A stretch of 64,000 nt of DNA from Lantana camara (lineage: Eukaryota; Streptophyta; Magnoliopsida; Lamiales; Verbenaceae), in assembly GCA_037501455.1 (NCBI GenBank), contig CM074862.1:57257501-57321500 (forward strand), given 5' to 3'. The translations under genes were made by a program, and so were the position numbers. Each line of letters begins with the position of its first letter. The first letter of the stretch is position 1. The notes under the pieces are model-generated. The model worked only from the letters and a program-made list of their open reading frames with translations, made no database searches and was not told the origin of the DNA. This document shows positions 24,481-35,337 of this stretch, one piece after another.

Positions 24481-26317
24481 CGTCGAGAAACGAGTGAGTT
24501 CTGGGTAGTGCATGAAACCATACCTTGGGTGTGTGTGAATGTTGTGGAGCGAGAGAGCTGGAGAAGAGAGAGAGAGAGCAGCTGATCCGTTTGCTCGAAA
24601 AACGAGGGTCAGGGTGTTTTATCCCGGGCCCTCGAGCGAAAAATGAAAGGTAGAAGGGGCAAACGACATCAGAATTAAGCAAACTCAGAGTCTGAGGACT
24701 CGTTTCGATGCTCCGAATGCATTGGAGGGGTCAAGGAGGTCAAAATCTCAATCGAACGAGTAGTGACCGAAAAACCCCTAAAAAGAGAAAATTACAAAGG
24801 GGCCCCTAAACTCTAAAAGTGTTCAAAATATGGCCGCGCAATGTAACACCCCAAACGGTGGGGCATCACACCCCCCGCACTATGACCCAACATGTGTACA
24901 AAATGGAGAGTCCGCACACGCACCAAGCCATAGCGAACGGGTGACTGACAAAAACACACCGACTAGCTAGGCGGTACCTAACCCTGTACGAATGAAAGAA
25001 TGCAAAACCATCACAGCGGAAGTAGTACTAAATGCCAATTTTCAAAAACTTAACACATCAAGCATACAACGCAGTACATACATCAGAATCAAATACACGG
25101 GTTCAACTAGTTCAGCAACCTGTCCTATCCTGTCCCGAATAATTACACAACAAAACAGGTTCAACTAATCCAAGCTCCTGTCCTAACCTGTCCCGAATTC
25201 CCTACATGACAGACATAACATAAATTTGTTCAGAACACATAACACAACGAATAGATTAAATTTATAAATTAAACAACTGAAATCAAACTCAAATGAATGC
25301 AAACCTACACAAATACAAAGACTGAACTCAACCTAAACAAAACGGAAGACTCGACTAAACCGCCTAGCTCGAACAAACTCCAAAGCAAACTTGCAACTTA
25401 AACAAAAGAAGGGGGCAAAAGAAACAACGAAGAGGGGTCAGTCCTAACGACTGGCGAGGAGGCTAACTCACGCACCCATACATATACGTAGGAGCAAAGC
25501 ATTTATCACATTTTAAAAGATCATGAATCGGGGCATGGTTTTTGCAATCTAAGGCATTTTTTTCACGTGATACTATATATAAGGAAAGTAGTTTAAGGCC
25601 AAGAGCCCAAAATTATCCAAGTTTTACAATTTAAAAGCCACTCCCGTTTCATAACCATAAACTAAAGCATAAACTTACCAACTCGGAGAGTTCACGCTTA
25701 ACACACACTTGCTCAAAGCATAAACAGAAGCAAAACTCATAAACAATCCCACCGCCACACCATTGGGGAAGAGAGGTGCCCCTCTCGACCCTCCACAGAA
25801 CGAAACATGTGAACCGGAGGATCCCGCCCGGTTCCTTCGACGGCCAGCCAAAATGCGCTCCGTCGGCATAGGAGAACTAAGTCTCCCGTTGGTGGAGAAG
25901 TGCACAGGGGTCGTAACCGGCGACCCCGATGGTCGTCCCGGGTCTCTCTTACCCACAACTCCGGGGCCCAAATAGATCGAAACCAACAGAAAATCGGAGA
26001 CTTGCTTGAATCCGATACAAACGAAACAAAGGTTAAACTTAACACACTTACCAGACGAAACTTATCCGCAAATCATGTCCTGCTTATACTCACACACACT
26101 TAGACACACTCACACTTATCGAAGCTTTTCCAAACAAACGTAAAATAGCTTATATACATATACAAAACGTTTTTCAAGATCTTATAGCAAACGGGACAAA
26201 TCCCACAAAATACGTATCAAGCATATATTTAAATACATATATATACATAGTCGCATGCAGGGCTCAAAACACAGAGAGGGTTGTAGGTCGATATAACTAA
26301 AACAAAAAAAACCTCAC

Positions 26318-26408
26318 CTGACACTAAACGAAGCCGGAGACAACGCACTTGATTCACCCCGGAATCAACTTGACAAACAAAACACCACCCCGGGTGCACC
26401 TGAACAAA
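26318..26408 (-). other. Predicted 91-nt leader mini-exon in LTR E
   Basis: On the minus strand it is preceded by the acceptor-like GCCTTCAG and ends GTGTCAG/GTGAGG. The 5' LTR copy is at 32221-32311. Splicing is inferred. Confidence 0.4.
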
Positions 26409-27137
26409 CTGAAGGCAAAAGACAGGACTTAGACTCAAGAATGAACCACATAGACGCACGACGTATGATTAAGCATGTAGGAGATGCAAACACGTAAGTA
26501 CAACACATATTCGAATCAATTACATGCAATCCAAGACATTACATAGCTTAACATATTCATTTATAATCATATAACACATTCAAGTGCACAATTAATGCAT
26601 ATTACAAGGTGGAGGTCCATATCAAGGTGCATAGGTGTTTTGTGCAAATGATTCATATTACTCGAGCAACATAAAACATATATAACAACACACTCATACA
26701 CATAAGCAAGTGAAAACAAGTTGGGAATGGGTTCGGAGGTGGCAAGGTGCAAGAAAAGCGGAAGAAAAGCACAAGAGATTGTTCCGAGCAAAAAGGGGCA
26801 AAAGCTGGAAATTTTCCAAAACGGACAAGCTGTAGAAAAACAATCATAACTTAAGTTTGAGAAATTAGAATTTATTTTTGTTTCTTGGAAATGAAACTAG
26901 ACACACAGACCTTTAAAATGGTAGGTGGCTCAAAACGTGGTTCAAATTGAGGCGAAAATGGCGTACGTTTGAAGTTGGACGAAAGCAGAATTTCGGCGAG
27001 ATGGCGACACAAATTTAAAACGGTTATATCTCATAGTATAGAATGAATTTTGAGTTGATTCCAATTGGAGGATGTTCTAGGCTTCAAGAGGTTTCCGTGG
27101 GTTCAAAAATCAGGCCAATCCGAGTTCAAACGAGGTC

Positions 27138-27260
27138 AGCACGTCCGTGTCAAAATTAGCCTGGAATCTGACACGGCCGTGTCCGAATAAAAAAAATTCA
27201 AAATCGAGGGCTTGACACGGCCGTGTCGGAAATGAACTAGGGGCTGACACGGCCGTGTTG
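27138..27260. repeat. Palindrome array in LTR E (GACAC-GGCC-GTGTC)
   Basis: Four copies of a 14-bp palindrome, at about 27138-27151 (degenerate here), 27170-27183, 27214-27227 and 27246-27259, separated by unrelated spacers. The same array lies in the right LTR near 33042-33160. Confidence 0.8.
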
Positions 27261-28082
27261 GGTCGTCTTCTTCAAAAAAAAACATAGCAGCAAAGCAAGG
27301 GCTCGAAGGGGGTGGTTCCCAAACCACCCCAAACCACGTTCCGATCAATTAATACACCAAAATGCATCAAAATACACATATATAATGTATTAGCATCAAA
27401 TTAAATCGCAAATAAGCACGTTGGGAGCAAGTTATCGTGTTTAGGCACTATTCATCAAATCACCAATCCAAGAAATCAAGCAAGAACAAAGAAATTCAAT
27501 CGGTAGAAATGAAGTACGTAACGAGAGGATCGCATTGCTTACCTTGGTTCGTTGATTGGGCGAAAGTTGGAGTCGAAACTTGAGCTCAAAGCTTAATGGC
27601 CAAAGGGGTTATTTCCATCTCTTCTCTCCCTCTTCTTGCTTGGACCGAACCAAAATGAGGAAGAAAGGGGATCCGGTTCCTCTTAAGGCCAAGAAAAGGG
27701 TCGGGTTAACAAAACGGGTCGGGTCAAAAGATCCGGTCCATTCGGATCAGATTTTAAAACGATAGGGCGATCAAACGGCTTTAGAGAATAAAAGGTTAAT
27801 TCATTGAATCCGAATCATCGAAACAAACTCAATGAAGGGGTCGAAATTCGAATTCGAATCCCCGAGCTCAAAATTGCCACGGAGGACAAAATACCCTAAT
27901 TATAATTAGGTCCCTAATCTTTCAGATATTGGACATTCGAGCCCAAACAATTAATTTAATCTAAGGCGCATGTAATTTAAATAAATTACACGTTGACATT
28001 TAAGGCATACGAATCACATAAATACGGAATTAAACTCTCTCGTAATGCGTACCTAGAATTCCCGAAGTAGCGGGATGTTACA

Positions 28083-28097
28083 AACTCTCCCCCTTAA
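28083..28097 (-). other. Polypurine tract of element E
   Basis: The minus strand reads TTAAGGGGGAGAGTT up to the LTR. Confidence 0.85.
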
Positions 28098-28100
28098 AGA

Positions 28101-28118
28101 GGACCTGTCCTCAGGTCC
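28101..28118 (-). other. Pre-PPT stem-loop of element E (AGGA loop)
   Basis: The minus strand reads GGACCTG-AGGA-CAGGTCC. It has the same arms as element C, although E has lost pol. Confidence 0.7.
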
Positions 28119-30066
28119 TACCACTCTAGTAAAAACTACGAGCAACTCTCTCGTATTCACCCAAGTTCGAGGTTCATGACGTCCCGACGAGGGTTAGCTC
28201 AAGAAAAGTCTTCATGCGCCAAGGGGTTTGATTCTTCACTTCAAATCGATCCGATCATTCGAATTGCTCGATCAACTCGCACGATAAAGAATGTCTAAAT
28301 AGATTCAGCTCTCACCGTTTGAGTTCATTTGAGTCAACTCTTGAACTGAGCCACACCACTCCACGACCAAGCTCAAACCTAATCTCCTCCTTGAACACGA
28401 TTTGAGGTCCGAAATGCCTAACATCCGAGCCCTCTTCACTTCACCGACTCTTCAAAGAGACTGGGTGGATTGTTGCAAAGCTCGACCCTCATCTTACTAA
28501 AACAACACTCTCGAACACTCAAAACACAAGACAAAACTAAAGATTCATGATGCACATGACATGTATGTTTAAGTGTACCGTTCACCAATGTATGAATGTT
28601 CGTGGTGATTTAATCATCATCAAAAATCTTTTGCCCACCAACAAGTCTTGAAATCCTTGATGCCTTGACACTTCAATAATTTCTATTATCCTTAATCCAC
28701 GATCATTGTCTACTCTTGAATTCTTTCCCAAACCCGACCTTTCCTTCTTGAGTGTTCTCTAGGTCTTGTTTCCATTTCTTAAGAGCTTGGACTCCTCGGA
28801 TTCCGATTAATCGCTATGATGCTCCATATGACTCAAGAGTCTGGTAATCATTGTCAACTTTACGACTTGAATTTCTTTGCTCAATGGTTTTCTTCGTAGG
28901 AGTTCCAAGAAAGGTTCTTGTTAATACTCTGCTTCTTTCGAAATTCAAAGTCTAATAGAGGCTCGATCAAATTTTTGAACAATTTCCTCCATTCAAATGC
29001 TTGCTCACAGAAATCCTAAAGAAGAGGTATTGACTTGTAATCATAGTTTCTCTTCACTAAAGTCCTTCAAAGTACCGCGTCGATTCTCATATTTAGCACC
29101 ACTCTTTCTTTGGAAAGTAAGAGAAGTGCATCTAGAACTTCTTAGTAATTCTCATTAAACTCCTCTTCCAACCCAGAGACATCTTCTTGTGTTATCCTTG
29201 CTGTTAGGAAATCCCGAAGTCCCCAAACTTGCACACCAGTACGTTCCCTAATTTCTTCTCGTCTGAGTACCCTTCTTCATTGCCAAATTTTACCTCTTGT
29301 TATTTCGCCGTTAGCCCACGACTTTATTTAAGACCTTTATCTCAACCCATTGAAGTCCCTCAAAAGCCCGACCACAACCTTCTTTTAATTCTCTTCGAAC
29401 TCCTTCTTTAAAGGCACAATTGAATAGAGAATCACTCTCCATGCCATGAGATACTTCCACGTAAGGAACCTCCAACCGTCTGTTGGTTAGCCCAAATTTT
29501 GTGCCCGAAAATAGAATTCTTCCTAATGTCGGTCGTGGATTAATCATTTAATTTTTGGCACTTCCATCACGATACCTCATCAAGAAAATTTGATTTTTCC
29601 TTCAAAGTGAGTTTCAATCGCCTTCCAAGTTTTAGGTCGAATCCTTGTTCTATCGTCGGTGGTAGTTTCCCAGAAATTACGCCACTATTAAAATACTTCT
29701 TAATGCTCTATTTTCCCGAGTCAAAATCTTCAATTCCAATTTATAGGTTCTTCAGCCCAATCCATTCTTGTTGTGTTCGTGGCTCCCAAAGAAATTATCC
29801 AACTCAACCCCTTCCTTGCAATATCTTCTAATGTTGTTGATCATCCTCGCTTATAGGGAAACATCATCTATAAAGCAATCACCAAATATGCATGATGGGT
29901 TACATATGCCGATGCTATGCATCACATAATTTCACTTAGACACCTAGAAATGTTACAAGCAACAATTTCAATATAAGGAGTAAATAGGTGCAAAATTGAA
30001 TATATTATAGATGCTCGTGCCATGAATGCAAATACCTTAATTCCCAGGTTCAAGTGAGTCTTCAAT
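28119..30066 (-). other. Unassigned internal segment of element E
   Basis: About 1.95 kb between the stem-loop and the gag remnant. I see no retroelement protein motif and no supported frame on either strand; the longest frames are under 80 codons. It may be extremely eroded pol, or foreign sequence carried by the element. Confidence 0.5.
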
Positions 30067-30486
30067 TTAAAGCCTTTGTCCCCGTATTAGGTGCCTATTA
30101 GCTTTCGATCTATCACACTTGGAGACCTTGTGCTCAATTGATCTACAAGCATAGTATCTTCTCAACCTATCCCAACACGCTTCGTAGGCATGGTTGCTTC
30201 CTCCACAATGGGTACACGGTTGAAACTCTTTCTTCGGTTTTGAAGAATTCCTGATCTTCTGCTTCTTCCCACAAATCTTCTTGGTTCGATTCTCGGATTG
30301 GAAAGATCTTTCTTCTACTTGTACAATGGAGCATAGACCCCATTCAAGTCTAAGCCCCGATTCATCCTTTTCTGTACCTCTTGTCATAATCCACATTTTG
30401 ACTTTCAAAGCTCTTGAATATACGGGTGTTGGTGAGGAAGTTAATCGTAGTGCTAACGACGTGGTGTATCCTGCAAATCTCAACAA
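30067..30486 (-). pseudogene. gag: Element E Gag C-terminal remnant with zinc knuckles
   Basis: A 139-codon frame covering the end of a capsid (an RALKVK-type stretch) and the nucleocapsid. The first knuckle is complete (CTHCGGSNHAYEAC, residues 91-104). The second has lost its first cysteine (YYACRSIEHKVSKC, residues 111-124), so it could bind zinc only poorly. The N-terminal capsid and all of pol are absent. It lies 240 bp from the primer site of the 5' LTR, as expected for gag. The start codon is arbitrary because the N-terminus is missing. Confidence 0.7.
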
Positions 30487-30725
30487 CTACAATAGAGGTA
30501 TATGCGTGTCGATTAGTATGTGCATATGTCACATAATTAAACCAATCAAGAGCAATTAAGAGATGCAATGCATTGCTCAATATATAAAAAAAAAACAAGT
30601 AATAGAATTTTTCACATGCAAAGCAAATCAAATCATGATGCAAACGTGCACATAACCAAATTACCCTATGCCGTACTACCTAGGCAGACACGACACGACA
30701 CCGAACCCCGATTTTACAACCTGGG

Positions 30726-30737
30726 GCTCTGATACCA
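30726..30737 (-). other. Primer binding site of element E
   Basis: The reverse complement reads TGGTATCAGAGC, seven bases from the 5' LTR boundary at 30745. Confidence 0.92.
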
Positions 30738-30744
30738 CTCAAGA

Positions 30745-33700
30745 TGTAACACCCCAAACGGTGGGGCATCACACCCCCCGCACTATGACCCAACACGTGT
30801 ACAAAATGGAGAGTCCGCACACGCACCAAGCCATAGCGAATGGGTGACTGACAAAAACACACCCACTAGCTAGGCGGTACCTAACCCTGTACGAATGAAA
30901 GAATGCAAAACCATCACAGCGGAAGTAGTACTAAATGCCAATTTTCAAAAACTTAACACATCAAGCATACAACGCAGTACATACATCAGAATCAAATACA
31001 CGGGTTCAACTAGTTCAGCAACCTGTCCTATCCTGTCCCGAATAATTACACAACAAAACGGGTTCAACTAATCCAAGCACCTGTCCTAACCTGTCCCGAA
31101 TTCCATACATTAGAGACATAACATAAATTTGTTCAGAACAACATAACACAACGAATAGATTAAATATATAAATTAAACAACTGAAATCAAACTCAAACGA
31201 ATGCAAACCTACACAAATACAAAGACTGAACTCAACCCAAACAAAACGGAAGACTCGACTCAACCGCCTAGCTCGAACAAACTCCAAAGCAAACCTGCAA
31301 CTCAAACAAAAGAAGGGGGAAAAAGAAACAACGAAGAGGGATCAGTCCTAACGACTGGCGAGGAGGCTAACTCACGCACCCATATATATACGTAGGAGCA
31401 AAGCATATATCACATTTTAAAAGATCATGAATCGGGGCGTGGTTTTTGCAATCTAAGGCATTTTTTTCACGTGATACTATATATAAGGAAAGTAGTTTAA
31501 GGCCAAGAGCCCAAAATTATCCAAGTTTTACAATTTAAAAGCCACTCCCGTTTCATAACCATAAACTAAAGCATAAACTTACCAACTCGGAGAGTTCACG
31601 CTTAACACACACTTGCTCAAAGCATAAACAGAAGCAAAACTCATAAACAATCCCACCGCCAGACCATTGGGGAAGAGAGGTGCCCCTCTCGACCCTCCAC
31701 AGAATGAAACATGTGAACCGGAGGATCCCCCCGGTTCCTTCGACGGCCAGCCAAAATGCGCTCCGTCGGCATAGGAGAACTAAGTCTCCCGTTGGTGGAG
31801 AAGTGCACAGGGGTCGTAACCGGCGACCCCGATGGTCGTCCCGGGTCTCCCTTACCCACAACTCCGGGGCCCAAACAGATCGAAACCAATAGAAAATCGG
31901 AGACTTGCTTGAATCCGATACAAGCGAAACAAAGGTTAAACTTAACACACTTACCAGACGAAACTTATCCGCAAATCATGTCCTGCTTATACTCACACAC
32001 ACTTACACACACTAACACTTATCGAAGCTTTTCCAAACAAACGTAAAATAGCTTATATACATGTACAAAACGTTTTTCAAGATCTTATAGCAAACGGGAC
32101 AAATCCCACAAAATACGTATCAAGCATATATTTAAATACATATATAAACATAGTCGCATGCAGGGCTCAAAACACAGAGAGGGTTGTAGGTCGATATAAC
32201 TAAAACAAAGAAAACCTCACCTGACACTAAACGAAGCCGGAGACAACGCACTTGATTCACCCCGGAATCAACTTGACAAACAAAACACCACCCTGGGTGC
32301 ACCTGAACAAACTGAAGGCAAAAGACAGGACTTAGACTCAAGAATGAACCACATAGACGCACGGCGTATGATCAAGCATGTAGGAGATGGAAACACGTAA
32401 GTACAACACTTATTCGAATCAATTACATGCAATCCAAGACATTAAATAGCTTAACATATTCATTTATAATCATATAACACATTCAAGTACACAATTAATG
32501 CATATTACAAGGTGGAGGTCCATATCAAGGTGCATAGGTGTTTTGTGCAAATGATTCAGATTACTTGAGCAACATAAAACATATATAACAACACACTCAT
32601 ACACATAAGCAAGTGAAAACAAGTTGGAAATGGGTTCGGAGGTGGCAAGGTGCAAGAAAAGCGGAAGAAAAGCACAAGAGATTGTTCCGAGCAAAAAGGG
32701 GCAAAAGCTGGAAATTTTCCAAAACGGACAAGCTGTAGAAAAACGATCATAACTCAAGTTTGAGAAATTAGAATTGAGTTTTGTTTCTTGGAAATGAAAC
32801 TAGACACACAGACCTTTCAAATGGTAGGTGGCTCAAAACATGGTTCAAATTGAGACGAAAATGGCGTATGTTTGAAGTTGGACGAAAGCAGAATTTCGGC
32901 GAGATGGCGACACAAATTTAAAACGGTTATATCTCATAGTATAGAATGAATTTTGAGTTGATTCCAATTGGAGGATGTTCTAGACTTCAAGAGGTTTCCG
33001 TGGATTCAAAAATTAGGCCAATCCGAGTTCAAACGAGGTCAGCACGGCCGTGTCAAAATTGGCCTGGAAGCTGACACGCCGTGTCCGAATAAAAAAAATT
33101 CAAAGTCGAGGGCTTGACATGGCCGTGTCGGAAATGAACTAGGGGCTGACACGGCCGTGCTGGGTCGTCTTCTTCAAAAAAAACATAGCAGCAAAGTAAG
33201 GGCTCGACGGGGGTGGTTCCCAAACCACCCCAAACCACGTTCCGATCAATTAATACACCAAAATGCATCAAAATACACATATATAACGTATTAGCATCAA
33301 ATTAAATCGCAAATAAGCACGTTGGGAGCAAGTTATCGTGTTTAGGCACTATTCATCAAATCACCAATCCAAGAAATCAAGCAAGAACAAAGAAATTCAA
33401 TCGGTAGAAATGAAGTACGTAACGAGAGGATCACATTGCTTACCTTGGCTCGTTGATTGGGCGAAGGTTGGAGTCGAAACTTGAGCTCAAAGCTTAATGG
33501 CCAAAGGGGTTATTTCCATCTCTTCTCTCCCTCTTCTTGCTTGGACCGAACCAAAATGAGGAAGAAAGGGGATCCGGTTCCTCTTAAGGCCAAGAAACGG
33601 GTCGGGTTAACAAAACGGGTCGGGTCAAAAGATCCGGTCCATTCGGATCAGATTTTAAAACGATAGGGTGATCAAACGGCTTTAGAGAATAAAAGATTAA

Positions 33701-33983
33701 TTCATTGAATCCGAATCATCGAAACAAACTCAATGAAGGGGTCGGAATTCGAATTCGAATCCCCGAGCTCAAAATTGCTACGGAGGACAAAACACCCTAA
33801 TTATAATTAGGTCCCTAATCTTTCAGATATTGCACATTCGAGCCCAAACAATTAATTTAATCTAAGGCGCATGTAGTTTAAATAAATTACACGTTGACAT
33901 TTAAGGCATACGAATCACATAAATACGGAATTAAACTCTCTCGTAATGCGTACCTAGAATTACCGAAGTAGCGGGATGTTACA
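30745..33983 (-). repeat. 5' LTR of element E (3239 bp)
   Basis: Partner of 24842-28082. The donor-like GCCAAG/GTAAG near 33442 (minus) precedes the palindrome array and the mini-exon at 32221-32311. Confidence 0.92.
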
Positions 33984-34072
33984 CGCAAAACATAAAATCA
34001 CACAATTAAACACGTAAAAAGGTTGAAACGTGGCATACCTTATAAATCGGACGAGCGGGATGTTACATCTTC

Positions 34073-34484
34073 TCCGGGTGATGAAAGGTTGTATACTCCC
34101 CTAACCATCGGTCATACAGTATGGGTCGTGAGTTTCATGATGCTCACGCCCGAGGACTCCTTCCCCCACCAAGCCTCCTAGTGGGTTCAGGGTTAATCCT
34201 TAAGTGGGAGATCGTACTAGGGACTATCCGACGGCCCACACCCTCCCGGGTCTCCTTCACACAAATCTTCGGGGGCCAATCAAATTGTTCAAAAGTTCAG
34301 AAATTTCAAAATCCAACATAATTTTCAAAACATAACTCGCGGATTCGAAACACATATACTAACTCTTTTTCGAGACAAGCAAACGAAAATATTGCTTATA
34401 TATACATAAAAGCGTTTTCAAATATTCATAACAAAAGGGCCAAAATCCCACAAAGTACATATCAAACACATATCTAATTACTTA
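34073..34484 (-). mobile_element. LTR G, second segment
   Basis: Continuation of LTR G after F and its duplication, recognisable by lineage blocks (cgggtctcc...cggggg, then tatatacataaaa). It ends where Helitron-like termini begin. No gene is seen; the 66-codon frame at 34121 is antisense. Confidence 0.55.
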
Positions 34485-34640
34485 CTAGCAATTCTGGCAC
34501 ACTCTATGCATGTGCAAATAACAAATTTTCCGGTACACTCTAATCATAAAATTTCGAGATAAGGTGTGCGTGCGCATGTGTGTTAATATATACTAGCAAT
34601 TCTGGCACACTCTGTGCATGTGCAAATAACAAAATTATAA
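34485..34640 (-). mobile_element. Two tandem Helitron-3'-end-like termini
   Basis: A 40-bp sequence beginning CTAGCAATTCTGGCACAC occurs at 34485 and 34593. On the minus strand each ends in a small hairpin (GCACA-GAG-TGTGC at 34605-34617; one mismatch in the first copy), then eight bases, then CTAG followed by T. That is the layout of a Helitron 3' end (hairpin, CTRR, T). I did not find the matching 5' TC end, so this remains tentative. Confidence 0.35.
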
Positions 34641-35337
34641 TTATTTAAATATATATTAAATGAAAATTTTTATGTTCATATTTATTTTATATTTGTTTTT
34701 AATATGATTAAAGTTTAAAAACTAATACAAAATAGAAATTAGAAAATATGAAAAAAAATAAAAATATATAATAGATCAAAGCGGTTAGTCTCTTAAAAAT
34801 AATTAAAACCGCAGAGAAGGAATTTCAAGATCTTATAGTTCATTATCTATCATTAAAATTTTCCGATCTTTGAACTTAAACAATTTCAATTTTAAAAGAT
34901 TAGCGCGGATGACTTTTTGGAAGTCAAAATAATCCATGTAACATCTTTTTAATGATAAATTTGTATAGAGTAATATATTTTCCCGTTATTTTAGTTCGAA
35001 TAGAATTTGGTAAAACCAATCTAATAAAGAAGTTATGGACGTATTCATTATAGAAGATACCTAGAACTTTTCGTAATTCCCAAATCTCAAGGGAAGTTTT
35101 TGTAATTAGGTCAAACCTCATTATTTATCAGTCCATTTACCCTTGTTAAAAACATGAAGTATCTCAAAAATCACATCATCATGGAATTAATCTTCTTTGA
35201 GTTCCTAAAGATATTGCAAAAAGTATCAAGTATAAGAAAACACATTTGGTTAACTGTAAGACCCGATTCCCCAAAAAGATTGGGTGAAGAACCAGAAAAG
35301 AAAAAGGTTTCAAAAGTAGCTCATTTCGAACTTCTAT
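34641..35337. other. AT-rich unassigned insert between LTR G and LTR H
   Basis: About 700 bp without similarity to any LTR here and with no supported gene; small frames of 60-65 codons only. It could be the body of the Helitron-like element. An LTR-start-like TGTAAGACCCG lies at 35255, only 83 bp before H begins. Confidence 0.4.

Larger units (their letters stand above)
24842..28082 (-). repeat. 3' LTR of element E (3241 bp)
   Basis: Matches 30745-33983. It holds a predicted mini-exon at 26318-26408 and a palindrome array at 27138-27260. Confidence 0.92.
24842..33983 (-). mobile_element. Element E, non-autonomous LTR retrotransposon with gag remnant only (TR-GAG-like)
   Basis: Minus-oriented element: left (3') LTR 24842-28082, internal 28083-30744, right (5') LTR 30745-33983. 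The primer site, polypurine tract and target duplication cgcaa (24837-24841 and 33984-33988) are all present. The internal domain is only 2.66 kb and shows no protease, RT or integrase motifs. It was inserted in solo LTR F. The LTRs differ by roughly 1.5% by eye. Confidence 0.9.
10338..34067 (-). mobile_element. Solo LTR F (about 3.2 kb net), split by A and E
   Basis: Begins TGTAGCACCCCGAG at 10338 and ends GCGGGATGTTACA at 34067; tcttc lies on both sides (10333-10337 and 34068-34072). Removing A and E with their duplications leaves about 3.2 kb, the size of the E LTR, with no internal domain, so F is a solo LTR in minus orientation. Its own segments are 10338-11545, 22911-24841 and 33989-34067. 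A predicted mini-exon (minus) lies at 23139-23229. Confidence 0.85.

Noticed and set aside
24179..24682. Opposing GC-rich frames of 93 and 103 codons
   Set aside because: GC-rich DNA lacks stop codons by chance; no domain, and the frames overlap on opposite strands in an LTR.
25675..26103. Frames of about 100 codons in LTR E, seen again at 31553-32046
   Set aside because: Repeated only because both LTRs of E carry them; no motif, and both strands are open at once.
24842..33983. Tandem segmental duplication of a host locus (two 3.24-kb near-identical blocks)
   Set aside because: The blocks are bounded by TG...CA termini, primer site, polypurine tract and a 5-bp duplication, so they are the two LTRs of one element.
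34485..34640. CRISPR-like direct repeats
   Set aside because: Only two good copies, in a plant nuclear context, with hairpin plus CTAG ends; a transposon terminus explains them better.
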